This document shows, piece after piece, positions 1 to 5,114 of a DNA stretch of 5,114 nt (the stretch's first letter is position 1; each line of letters starts with the position of its first letter). The notes below the pieces were generated by a model, which saw nothing but the letters and a program-made list of their open reading frames with translations, ran no database searches and was not told where the DNA came from. Made by a program: the position numbers and the translations under genes. The stretch is from Actinomycetota bacterium (GTDB lineage Bacteria; Actinomycetota; CADDZG01; WHSQ01), in assembly GCA_016781115.1 (NCBI GenBank), contig JADDQX010000189.1, positions 1-5,114 on the forward strand, given 5' to 3'.

Positions 1-646
1 TGTGGATGATGTCCTTCGCGGAGAAGCCTGGCGTGTCCGTAGGGACCAGGAACCCACGAACCCCCTCGCCGGTCTGCGCCCACACCACGGCCACATCAGC
101 GATGGTGCCCATCCCGATCCAGCGTTTCCGCCCGCTCAGTATCCAGTCAGACCCTTCCCTGCGGGCAAAGGTCTTCATGCTGGCAGGGTCGCTGCCCGCC
201 TCGGGTTCTGTGAGCCCGAAGCAGCCTATCGCCTCGCCCTTGGCCATCCGGGGCAGCCACTGCTGCTTTTGCTCCTCGGAGCCAAACTTGTGGATCGCGC
301 TCATCGCGAGCGAGCCCTGTACGGAGACGAAGGTCCTCAAGCCTGAGTCGCCGGCCTCTAGCTCCATGCAGGCCAGCCCGTAGGAGACGGCGCTCTTGCC
401 GGCGCACCCGTAGCCTTTGAGGTGCATCCCTAGCAACCCCTGCGCTCCCATCTCTGGCACGATCTCTCTGGGGAAGATCGCCTTCTCCCACCAGTGCTGG
501 ATGTGGGGCTTTATCTTCTCCTGAACGAAAGAGCGAACCCCGTTACGGACCTGGCGCTCCTCGTCCTTGAGCAGGGTGTCCAGCTCTAAAAAGTCCGTCG
601 CCTCGGGACGGCTCTTTTGAGAGTCGCTTACCTCCTTGGTGGCCAT
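1..646 (-). CDS. Glutaryl-CoA dehydrogenase-like acyl-CoA dehydrogenase, N-terminal 215 residues (C-terminus beyond left edge)
   Basis: FAD-dependent dehydrogenase; glutaryl-CoA dehydrogenases oxidise and decarboxylate glutaryl-CoA to crotonyl-CoA in the cytoplasm. Seen: ATG at 646 with ribosome binding site AAGGAGGAGG five bases upstream, then an open frame to the edge. Residues 25-60 form the N-terminal helical start; GYGCAG lies at 78-83, DSGLR at 100-104, SVQGSL at 108-113, and the acyl-CoA dehydrogenase signature GLTEPEAGSD at 144-153. By alignment from memory with human GCDH, Glu97, Arg104, Ser108 and Thr146 match the substrate-site Glu87, Arg94, Ser98 and Thr170; Ser95 is Thr105 here. 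The arginine that binds the distal carboxylate is therefore present. RKRWIG at 173-178, where human GCDH has KTWITN, recalls plant ACX4-like relatives. The catalytic glutamate falls outside the window, so activity cannot be confirmed. It lies 108 bases after the Rid gene and may be last in the operon or separately transcribed. Confidence 0.85.
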   Translation of the reverse strand, partial: MATKEVSDSQKSRPEATDFLELDTLLKDEERQVRNGVRSFVQEKIKPHIQHWWEKAIFPREIVPEMGAQGLLGMHLKGYGCAGKSAVSYGLACMELEAGDSGLRTFVSVQGSLAMSAIHKFGSEEQKQQWLPRMAKGEAIGCFGLTEPEAGSDPASMKTFARREGSDWILSGRKRWIGMGTIADVAVVWAQTGEGVRGFLVPTDTPGFSAKDIIH

Positions 647-651
647 ACCTG

Positions 652-661
652 CCTCCTCCTT
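652..661 (-). promoter_or_regulatory. Strong ribosome binding site of the glutaryl-CoA dehydrogenase-like gene
   Basis: Read on the minus strand, AAGGAGGAGG sits five bases before the ATG at 646-644. It is close to the full anti-Shine-Dalgarno complement and fixes this start. Confidence 0.8.
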
Positions 662-689
662 AAGACCATGGACGCGCCTACCTGATTCA

Positions 690-695
690 AGTATA
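690..695 (-). promoter_or_regulatory. Possible -10 element (TATACT) upstream of the glutaryl-CoA dehydrogenase-like gene
   Basis: The minus strand reads TATACT, one mismatch from the consensus TATAAT, in an otherwise GC-rich spacer. A start about seven bases downstream would give a leader of roughly 35 bases before the ATG at 646. No convincing -35 hexamer is found at 16-18 bases upstream, so this is only a candidate; it would allow the last gene to be expressed apart from the rest. Confidence 0.25.
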
Positions 696-700
696 AGCCC

Positions 701-718
701 AAAACGCCTTGTGAGGCG
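701..718 (-). terminator. Small terminator-like hairpin between the Rid gene and the glutaryl-CoA dehydrogenase-like gene
   Basis: In minus-strand RNA, CGCCT and AGGCG pair as a perfect 5-bp stem with a four-base CACA loop (705-718), followed directly by four U (704-701). The form is that of an intrinsic terminator but the stem and U-run are short, so it would be weak or leaky. It lies 36 bases past the Rid stop codon, where an operon end or attenuation point would be expected. Confidence 0.35.
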
Positions 719-743
719 AGACCGGCGCAGCCCTCCCGTGTCC

Positions 744-756
744 AATGTTCAACATT
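744..756. repeat. 13-base palindrome at the end of the Rid gene
   Basis: AATGTT and AACATT flank one central base, a perfect 6-1-6 dyad that overlaps the last two bases of the Rid stop codon. It could be an operator for a dimeric repressor acting on the downstream gene, but about one such perfect dyad with this spacing is expected by chance in a window of this size. Confidence 0.25.
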
Positions 757-1150
757 ACTCGACCGGGACCACGGCCGTGGTCTCGACCTCGACCTTTGCC
801 TCGGACTCGATGAGAGCCGCAACCTCGACCATAGCCATGGCCGGGAAATGCTGTCCCATCAGCTCGCGATAGACCCGACCCATACCTTCCAGGTTGCCCA
901 GGTATTCCTCGCGGTCAGTGATGTACCAGGTCATACGGGCGACATGTTCGGGACCCGCGCCAGCCTCGGCCAGCACTGCGAGGGTGTTCACCAAGCACTG
1001 GCGCACTTGGTCGACGAAATCGTTTGACCGGAAGGTCTCAGTCTCATCCCAGCCGATCTGGCCGGCGACGAACACCAGCCGTCCCTCCGCGACGATCCCG
1101 TTGGCGTAGCCTTTCGGCTTCGCCCAACCTGGTGGTTGCAGCTTCTGCAC
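755..1150 (-). CDS. Rid (YjgF/YER057c/UK114) family protein lacking the active-site arginine
   Basis: A 131-residue protein of the trimeric Rid family, the usual full length. RidA itself hydrolyses reactive enamines/imines to ketones and ammonia. Seen: GYANG at 14-18, VAGQIG at 28-33, the VARMTWYITD strand at 70-79, FPAMAMVEVA at 102-111 and KVEVE at 119-123. By alignment from memory with E. coli RidA, Tyr15 and Glu121 match Tyr17 and Glu120, but Met105 stands where Arg105 binds the substrate carboxylate. It should therefore not act as a standard 2-iminobutyrate deaminase. A substrate with a CoA thioester instead of a free carboxylate would fit the neighbours, but this is inference; RidA-like proteins in anthranilate/salicylate-CoA clusters, as I recall them, also lack this arginine. 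The start is GTG at 1150-1148, supported by GGGAGGA a few bases upstream and by an N-terminus of normal length. It lies 46 bases after the thioesterase gene. Confidence 0.92.
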   Translation of the reverse strand: MQKLQPPGWAKPKGYANGIVAEGRLVFVAGQIGWDETETFRSNDFVDQVRQCLVNTLAVLAEAGAGPEHVARMTWYITDREEYLGNLEGMGRVYRELMGQHFPAMAMVEVAALIESEAKVEVETTAVVPVE

Positions 1151-1154
1151 CTTG

Positions 1155-1161
1155 TCCTCCC
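1155..1161 (-). promoter_or_regulatory. Ribosome binding site supporting a GTG start for the Rid gene
   Basis: The minus strand reads GGGAGGA four bases before the GTG at 1150-1148. No ATG gives a better placed start, so GTG is chosen. Confidence 0.7.
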
Positions 1162-1196
1162 TCTAGAGATCGATACCCCAGCATGACGGCTCGGCG

Positions 1197-1664
1197 CTAC
1201 ACGCCCGGATTCAGCTCGAACGCAGACATCCGGGCGCGGATCCGGTCCGGGATCGGTCTGACGCGTATGGTCTCCAGGTCGACACACACCAACACCAGCC
1301 GGGCTTTCACGCGCTGTTCGCCATCGTGGTCGGCTACGACGTCCAGGGTGAAACTGCTCCCTCCGAGCCGTTCCACGCCGAGCCTGAAGATCAGACGGTC
1401 GCCGAGACGGCTCGGGCGCGTGAACTCGCACTCAATGCTGACCGTCGGTACACCGATATTGAGCTCTTCGTGCAGGCTCCTGAAGTCCTGACCAAGCGAC
1501 CCGGCGAACCAGTCCTCGACCACCTGGTTGAGCATCTCAAAGTAGCGTGGGTAGAACACGATCCCGGCCCGATCGACGTGGGCAAACCTTACGATGATCT
1601 CGTCCTCAAACCGCGCCAGCGCGCCCTGTTTCCGGACGCTGTTTGATTGCGGACCGAGGTTCAG
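1197..1664 (-). CDS. 4-hydroxybenzoyl-CoA thioesterase-like hotdog-fold acyl-CoA thioesterase, non-canonical start
   Basis: Predicted to hydrolyse an aromatic or ring-derived acyl-CoA to free acid and CoA, perhaps to rescue CoA from dead-end thioesters. The reading frame is open from about 1721 to the TAG at 1199-1197. The family motif begins FEDEIIVRF and continues HVDRAGIVFYPRYFEMLN; its Asp (codon 1574-1572) matches the catalytic Asp17 of Pseudomonas 4-hydroxybenzoyl-CoA thioesterase. The first GTG (1559-1557) lies after this Asp and would delete the first strand, so it cannot be the true start. No ATG, GTG or TTG occurs upstream in frame. The best candidate is CTG at 1664-1662, overlapping the ligase TGA as CTGA, with AAGGGAG six bases upstream; this gives 155 residues with Asp at 31. 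CTG at 1619-1617 would give 140 residues. The ligase overlap implies translational coupling. Family is clear; start and exact substrate are not. Confidence 0.85.
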   Translation of the reverse strand: MNLGPQSNSVRKQGALARFEDEIIVRFAHVDRAGIVFYPRYFEMLNQVVEDWFAGSLGQDFRSLHEELNIGVPTVSIECEFTRPSRLGDRLIFRLGVERLGGSSFTLDVVADHDGEQRVKARLVLVCVDLETIRVRPIPDRIRARMSAFELNPGV

Positions 1665-3304
1665 GACATACTCCCTTGCGCGCCGGCTCGTTTGAACTCT
1701 CGTTCGCGCAGTTTGAAGCGTTTAATCTTGCCGGTCTCTGTCTTTGGCAGCGCATCGGTGAACTCGATGGCACGTGGGTACTTGTAGGGGGCGATCCGGC
1801 TCTTCACAAAGTTCTGCAGCTCCTTTATCAACTCCACGCTACCCGTCACCCCCTCGCGGGGAACGACGAACGCCTTGACTATGTTGCCGCGCTCCTCGTT
1901 GGGCGCAGCAACGACGGCGCACTCACCTACAGCAGGATGCTCCACCAGTGCCGCCTCGACTTCGGGCCCGGAGATGTTGTAACCCGAGGAGATGATCATG
2001 TCGTCGGTGCGTGCCTGGAACCAGTAGTATCCGTCTTCATCCATCTTGTACGCGTCGCCCGTAACATTCCAGCCGTCTACGACGTAGTCGGCCTGCCGCG
2101 GGTCGGCAAGGTAGCGACAGCCGGTCGGCCCTCGCACCGCCAGCCGACCGACCTCACCGGGCGGGAGCGGCTGCATGTCGTCACCAGCAACCATCGCCTG
2201 ATAGCCCGGCACTGGTTTACCGGTCGAGCCGGGACGGATGTCGTCTCCGGCGGCCGAGATGAAGATGTGCAGCATCTCTGTAGAGCCGATGCCGTCGACG
2301 ATCCTGAGGCCGGTGCGCTCGAACCAGGCGTCAGACGTAGCGCGTGGTAAGTTTTCGCCAGCCGACACGCATTTCCTGAGCGAGGAGAGATCTACCTCGC
2401 CAACCATGTCCAGCAGCCCGCGGTAGGCGGTAGGCGCGGTGAACATCGTGGTCACCCGGTGAGTCTCGATCGCGCCCAGGAGCGTCTTCGATCCCGGTTG
2501 TTCGATCGGCACGGTCGAGGCGCCAAAACGCAACGGGAACAACACCAGTCCACCGAGGCCGTAGGTGAAGGCGAGGGGCGGCGTCCCGGTGAAGACTTCG
2601 TCCGGCTGCGGGTCCAGCAGGTGGCGCGCGAACGTGTCGCACACCGCGAGGACGTCGCGGTGAGAGTGCATGCAACCCTTGGGGTTGCCGGTCGTACCCG
2701 AGGTAAAGGCGATGAGCGCCACGTCCTCGGCCGCGGTCTCGACCGTCTCGAAGTCAGGCTGCACCTTCTCCATGTGCGCTTCGAGCTCACCACCCGGACC
2801 GAAGGTCATAACATTGGAGAGGCCCGGTTGCTTGTCCCGAGCATTCTCGAGCTCGTCGGTCAGGCGGGCGTCGGTCAGCGCGTGGCTGATCTGAGCTTTA
2901 TCGATGATAGTGGCGAGTTCGGGGGCGCGAAGCAGCGGCATAGTCGCAACCACAACGCCACCGGCCTTGAGCACGCCGAACCACGCTGCGATCAACATCG
3001 GCGTGTTGGCTGCACGCAAGAGCACCCGATTGCCCGGCACTAACCCCATATCCTCGACCATCACTCGCGCGATACGGTTGGCCCGCTTCAAGAGATCCCG
3101 GTAGCTCCACACCCCATCGTCGGTACGGACGCAGGGCCTACTCCCCGCCTCGCCCGCGGCCATGTCATCGAGCAGCGCCCCGGCAGCGTTCAGCCGCTCG
3201 GGATACTGCAGCTCCGGTAGATCGAACACGAACTCCGGCCATGCCTCGCGCGGCGGCAGGTTATCACGGGCGAACGTGTCGACGTGTCCACTATAGCCTG
3301 CCAT
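1661..3304 (-). CDS. Benzoate-CoA ligase family enzyme, probably 2-aminobenzoate (anthranilate)-CoA ligase
   Basis: Adenylate-forming enzyme (ANL superfamily) of 547 residues, full length, that would activate an aromatic acid with ATP and CoA to the aryl-CoA in the cytoplasm. Seen: the N-terminal HVDTFARDNLPP (7-18) and LPELQYPERLN (29-39) typical of this family; P-loop FTSGTTGNPKG (200-210); PPLAFTYGLGG (242-252) near the aryl site; DGIGSTEML (337-345); ATP-ribose Asp417 in TGD; hinge region ARTDDMIISSGYN (431-443); and PKTETGKIKR (520-529) with catalytic Lys526. The sequence resembles 2-aminobenzoate-CoA ligases more than plain benzoate-CoA ligases as I remember them, and the Rid protein and thioesterase beside it agree; benzoate, salicylate or another substituted benzoate remains possible. 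ATG at 3304 follows AGGAGG by five bases. Its TGA overlaps the probable thioesterase start. The 67-base upstream spacer carries the repeats described separately. Confidence 0.9.
   Translation of the reverse strand: MAGYSGHVDTFARDNLPPREAWPEFVFDLPELQYPERLNAAGALLDDMAAGEAGSRPCVRTDDGVWSYRDLLKRANRIARVMVEDMGLVPGNRVLLRAANTPMLIAAWFGVLKAGGVVVATMPLLRAPELATIIDKAQISHALTDARLTDELENARDKQPGLSNVMTFGPGGELEAHMEKVQPDFETVETAAEDVALIAFTSGTTGNPKGCMHSHRDVLAVCDTFARHLLDPQPDEVFTGTPPLAFTYGLGGLVLFPLRFGASTVPIEQPGSKTLLGAIETHRVTTMFTAPTAYRGLLDMVGEVDLSSLRKCVSAGENLPRATSDAWFERTGLRIVDGIGSTEMLHIFISAAGDDIRPGSTGKPVPGYQAMVAGDDMQPLPPGEVGRLAVRGPTGCRYLADPRQADYVVDGWNVTGDAYKMDEDGYYWFQARTDDMIISSGYNISGPEVEAALVEHPAVGECAVVAAPNEERGNIVKAFVVPREGVTGSVELIKELQNFVKSRIAPYKYPRAIEFTDALPKTETGKIKRFKLREREFKRAGAQGSMS
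1671..1677 (-). promoter_or_regulatory. Ribosome binding site inside the ligase end, for the thioesterase gene
   Basis: The minus strand reads AAGGGAG within the last ligase codons, six bases before the CTG at 1664-1662. It is correctly placed for that codon. An ATG at 1669-1667 also follows it, but in the ligase frame, where it reads only Met-Ser-stop. Confidence 0.5.
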
Positions 3305-3370
3305 TAGCTCCTCCTTTCCCTAGCTATCAGCTTCTCTAGCTGCTGACCACTGATAGCTGTACTGCTAATC
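3305..3370. repeat. Four phased TAGCT repeats with a 9-bp inverted repeat, ligase leader
   Basis: TAGCT begins at 3305, 3321, 3337 and 3354, a period of 16, 16 and 17 bases that fills nearly the whole hydrolase-ligase spacer. Within it AGCTATCAG (3322-3330) and CTGATAGCT (3350-3358) are perfect inverted repeats around a 19-base loop. In minus-strand RNA this hairpin would end seven bases before the AGGAGG at 3315-3310. A competing inner hairpin pairs CAGCT (3342-3338) with AGCTG (3332-3328), and TAGCT (3326-3322) could instead pair with AGCTA (3309-3305), enclosing the ribosome binding site in the loop. It may be an operator, a leader RNA element, or a member of a dispersed intergenic repeat family. 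Confidence 0.6.
3310..3315 (-). promoter_or_regulatory. Ribosome binding site of the aryl-CoA ligase gene
   Basis: AGGAGG lies five bases before the ATG at 3304-3302 and confirms the ligase start. It sits directly downstream of the spacer hairpin. Confidence 0.8.
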
Positions 3371-3371
3371 A

Positions 3372-4103
3372 TCAATCGCGCCCAGCCTCGACGATCTTGT
3401 CAGCGAGAGCGGCGGGGTTGGAGAACACGACCTCATGGCTGCCCGGCATCTGCACGAGCCTGTAAAGGCCGAGCCGCTGAGACATCCGGGGGTGCCACCC
3501 CCACTCGCCCGGGGGCAGAGCGGTATCTTCCGTGCAGTTGAGATAGCTCTTAGGGATCTGAAGCCCGTAGAACGCGGTTAGGTCGAGCTTGTCCTCGAAC
3601 GGCACGTAAGGCTCCGAGGAGATTTGCTCATAGGAGGATCGGGCAAGCTCCTCGTCGGCGTCGTTAATGAACGCCTCCCGCCAGATCGGGTACGGCAGCA
3701 TGACCGTGTTGTCATCGGATGCTGCGGCAAGCTGGCCGAACAACTCGCGGTAGTGAGGAGGGCACTCGTCGAGCAGTGAGTTGCCGTTCTCCGGTACGAA
3801 GGCATTCCAGAAGATCAGGCGTCGGATGCGGTCGGGCATCTCCTCGGCCACCTTTGCGATGACCGTGCCGCCAAAGCTGTGACCCAGCAGTACGAAGTCG
3901 CGCAGGTCGTTCTCGACTACGTAGTCGACGATTGACCTCACGCAGTCGGCGTGGGTAACATCCTTGTTTACGCCCTTGCCGTGACCCGCGATGGTCGGAG
4001 TGTGGACAGTATGTCCTTTGCTTCGCAGGTGGTCGGCTACCGGGTTCCACAGAGCTCCGTCGTGCCACGAGCCGTGGATCAGGACGAAGGTGTACTCGGG
4101 CAT
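3372..4103 (-). CDS. Alpha/beta hydrolase of the methylesterase/hydroxynitrile lyase type
   Basis: A 243-residue, complete, soluble alpha/beta hydrolase with no signal peptide or membrane segment. Seen: oxyanion-hole strand FVLIHGSW (6-13), PTIAGHGKG (36-44), nucleophile elbow GHSFGG with Ser76 (74-79), the acid in NCTEDTALPPG with Asp193, and GSHEVVFSNP with His223. The order and spacing of the Ser-Asp-His triad and the short length resemble plant salicylic-acid-binding protein 2, methylesterases and related bacterial esterases. The substrate cannot be read from the sequence. Beside an aromatic acid-CoA ligase it could release a free acid from an ester such as a methyl anthranilate or methyl salicylate type compound, or hydrolyse a ring-derived intermediate; both are inference. 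ATG at 4103 follows AAAGGA by eight bases. The gap from the upstream dehydrogenase stop is 12 bases, so the two genes are almost certainly cotranscribed. Confidence 0.9.
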   Translation of the reverse strand: MPEYTFVLIHGSWHDGALWNPVADHLRSKGHTVHTPTIAGHGKGVNKDVTHADCVRSIVDYVVENDLRDFVLLGHSFGGTVIAKVAEEMPDRIRRLIFWNAFVPENGNSLLDECPPHYRELFGQLAAASDDNTVMLPYPIWREAFINDADEELARSSYEQISSEPYVPFEDKLDLTAFYGLQIPKSYLNCTEDTALPPGEWGWHPRMSQRLGLYRLVQMPGSHEVVFSNPAALADKIVEAGRD

Positions 4104-4111
4104 AATGCTAT

Positions 4112-4117
4112 TCCTTT
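4112..4117 (-). promoter_or_regulatory. Ribosome binding site of the alpha/beta hydrolase overlapping the upstream stop codon
   Basis: The minus strand reads AAAGGA eight bases before the ATG at 4103-4101. Its first two A bases are also the last two of the TAA stop (4118-4116) of the acyl-CoA dehydrogenase, an arrangement that favours translational coupling. Confidence 0.6.
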
Positions 4118-5114
4118 ATCTTGTTTGCATTTCTGCCTCGGCAACAGCATGCGCTGCCAGGGCCTGACGCGCGATGATGACCTTTTGCACCTCGGAGGCG
4201 CCCTCGTAGATCCTCAAGGCCCGGATCTCGCGGTAGAGTCGCTCCACGGGATGGCCGGACACCACGCCATGCCCGCCGAAGATCTGGACCGCATCGTCGA
4301 TCACCCGTTGGGCGGTCTCGGTGGCGTGAAGCTTCGCCATCGCCGCCTCGCGGCTAACCCGGTCAGCGACACAGTCTTTGGTCCAGGCGGCGCGGTAGAC
4401 GAGGAGCGCGCTCGCATCGACCCCGAGCGCCATGTCTGCGAGCTTGCCCTGCACCATCTGCAACTCGCTCATCGGTGCGCCAAACAAGTGTCGGTTCGCA
4501 GCGCGCTCCAGCGCCTCGTCGAGCGCCCGGCGCGCGAACCCTAAAGCTGCGGCGCCCACCGTCGAGCGGAACACGTCCAACGTCGCCATCGCTACCTTGA
4601 AGCCTTGACCAGGCGCGCCGAGCAGGTGACTCTTTGGCACCCGGCAGCCGTCAAACTTGAGCGTCGCCAGCGGGTGCGGCGCGATCACGGGTATGCGCTC
4701 AGAGACCTCCAAACCCGGCGTCTCAGCGTCGACGACAAACGCGCTCAAGCCCTTTGCGCCCGGCGCCTCGCCGGTGCGCGCGAACACCGTGTAGAAGTCC
4801 GCCAGCCCGCCGTTAGAGATCCAGGTCTTCACGCCGTCTATCACGTAGTGGTCGCCGTCCTCAACCGCGGTCGTGGTGAGCGAAGCCACGTCGGAGCCCG
4901 CCTCCGGCTCGGAGAGCGCGAAGGCGGCGATCTTCTCTCCCTGACGCACCCCCGGCAGGTAACGTGCCTTGTGCTCCTCCGATCCGAAGAGCGAGATCGC
5001 GCCGCTCCCCAACCCTTGCATGGCGAAAGCGAAGTCGGCGAGCGCGTGGTGGCGACCCAACGTCTCACGCAGTATGCATAGTGAGCGCACGTCGAGCCCC
5101 TCGCGCCGGCCGCG
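4116..5114 (-). CDS. Acyl-CoA dehydrogenase, C-terminal 332 residues (N-terminus beyond right edge)
   Basis: FAD-dependent enzyme that introduces an alpha-beta double bond into an acyl-CoA. The frame is open to the right edge and reads through the GTG at 5090, which is not the start; about 50-60 N-terminal residues appear to be missing relative to the usual 380 or so. Numbered from the first codon in the window: FAFAMQGLGSG at 28-38, signature ALSEPEAGSD at 66-75, KTWISNGG at 96-103, APHPLA at 145-150, FGGHGV at 279-284, and RIYEGAS at 301-307 with the Glu (codon 4205-4203) in the position of the medium-chain enzyme's catalytic Glu376. The sequence resembles, from memory, dehydrogenases that accompany anthranilate/salicylate-CoA ligase clusters, so a cyclic or ring-derived acyl-CoA is a likely substrate; a plain fatty acyl-CoA cannot be excluded. 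First gene in the window in transcription order, 12 bases upstream of the hydrolase. Confidence 0.92.
   Translation of the reverse strand, partial: RGRREGLDVRSLCILRETLGRHHALADFAFAMQGLGSGAISLFGSEEHKARYLPGVRQGEKIAAFALSEPEAGSDVASLTTTAVEDGDHYVIDGVKTWISNGGLADFYTVFARTGEAPGAKGLSAFVVDAETPGLEVSERIPVIAPHPLATLKFDGCRVPKSHLLGAPGQGFKVAMATLDVFRSTVGAAALGFARRALDEALERAANRHLFGAPMSELQMVQGKLADMALGVDASALLVYRAAWTKDCVADRVSREAAMAKLHATETAQRVIDDAVQIFGGHGVVSGHPVERLYREIRALRIYEGASEVQKVIIARQALAAHAVAEAEMQTR

Noticed and set aside
1161..1168. CTCTAGAG palindrome before the Rid gene
   Set aside because: An 8-base palindrome is expected by chance and it overlaps the ribosome binding site region; there is no loop or second copy to support an operator.
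988..1431. 147-codon minus-strand frame spanning the thioesterase-Rid junction
   Set aside because: It overlaps both genes in another frame, is arginine/proline-rich low-complexity translation, and has no family resemblance.
1197..1559. Thioesterase starting at GTG 1559
   Set aside because: This start would remove the first strand and the catalytic Asp that are plainly encoded upstream in the same frame.
1643..2350. 235-codon open frame on the plus strand, with shorter plus-strand frames at 2459-3043, 3951-4544 and 4605-5081
   Set aside because: They lie antisense to well supported enzyme genes, show no recognisable motif, and are the kind of frame expected opposite GC-rich coding DNA.
4116..5090. 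Acyl-CoA dehydrogenase as a complete gene starting at GTG 5090
   Set aside because: The frame stays open to the window edge with family-like sequence upstream, and the N-terminal helical domain would be truncated.

Overview
The window is a compact block of six protein genes, all on the minus strand, so transcription runs from the right edge to the left edge. The DNA is GC-rich. Genes are tightly packed, several have strong AGGAGG-type ribosome binding sites, and GTG is used as a start. This is bacterial; a high-GC group such as Actinobacteria (possibly Rubrobacter-like), Chloroflexi or Proteobacteria would fit, but nothing here fixes the taxon. No mobile element, RNA gene or CRISPR array was seen.

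In transcription order (right to left) the genes are: (1) an acyl-CoA dehydrogenase cut by the right edge (4116-5114); (2) an alpha/beta hydrolase of the plant methylesterase/hydroxynitrile lyase type (3372-4103); (3) a benzoate-CoA ligase family enzyme most like 2-aminobenzoate(anthranilate)-CoA ligase (1661-3304); (4) a 4-hydroxybenzoyl-CoA thioesterase-like hotdog protein whose start codon is non-canonical or unclear (about 1664 to 1197); (5) a Rid (YjgF/UK114) family protein without the usual substrate-binding arginine (755-1150); and (6) a glutaryl-CoA dehydrogenase-like enzyme cut by the left edge (1-646).

Taken together this looks like part of an aerobic, CoA-dependent aromatic-acid degradation operon. 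From memory, the combination ligase + thioesterase + Rid protein + acyl-CoA dehydrogenase is the known companion set of 2-aminobenzoyl-CoA monooxygenase/reductase or salicylyl-CoA 5-hydroxylase loci in Azoarcus, Bordetella and relatives. The ligase would activate the ring acid, the Rid protein could help hydrolyse an enamine/imine intermediate to release ammonia, the dehydrogenase would act in the beta-oxidation-like steps, and the glutaryl-CoA dehydrogenase-like enzyme would take glutaryl-CoA to crotonyl-CoA. The ring-attacking monooxygenase, hydratase and hydroxyacyl-CoA dehydrogenase are not in the window and would be expected beyond its edges.

The non-coding DNA is short. The 67-base spacer before the ligase has four TAGCT copies at a 16-17 base period and a 9-bp inverted repeat just upstream of the ribosome binding site. 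The 108-base spacer before the glutaryl-CoA dehydrogenase-like gene has a small hairpin plus T-run, a -10-like hexamer and a 13-base palindrome, so the last gene may have its own promoter. No gap exceeds 300 bases.
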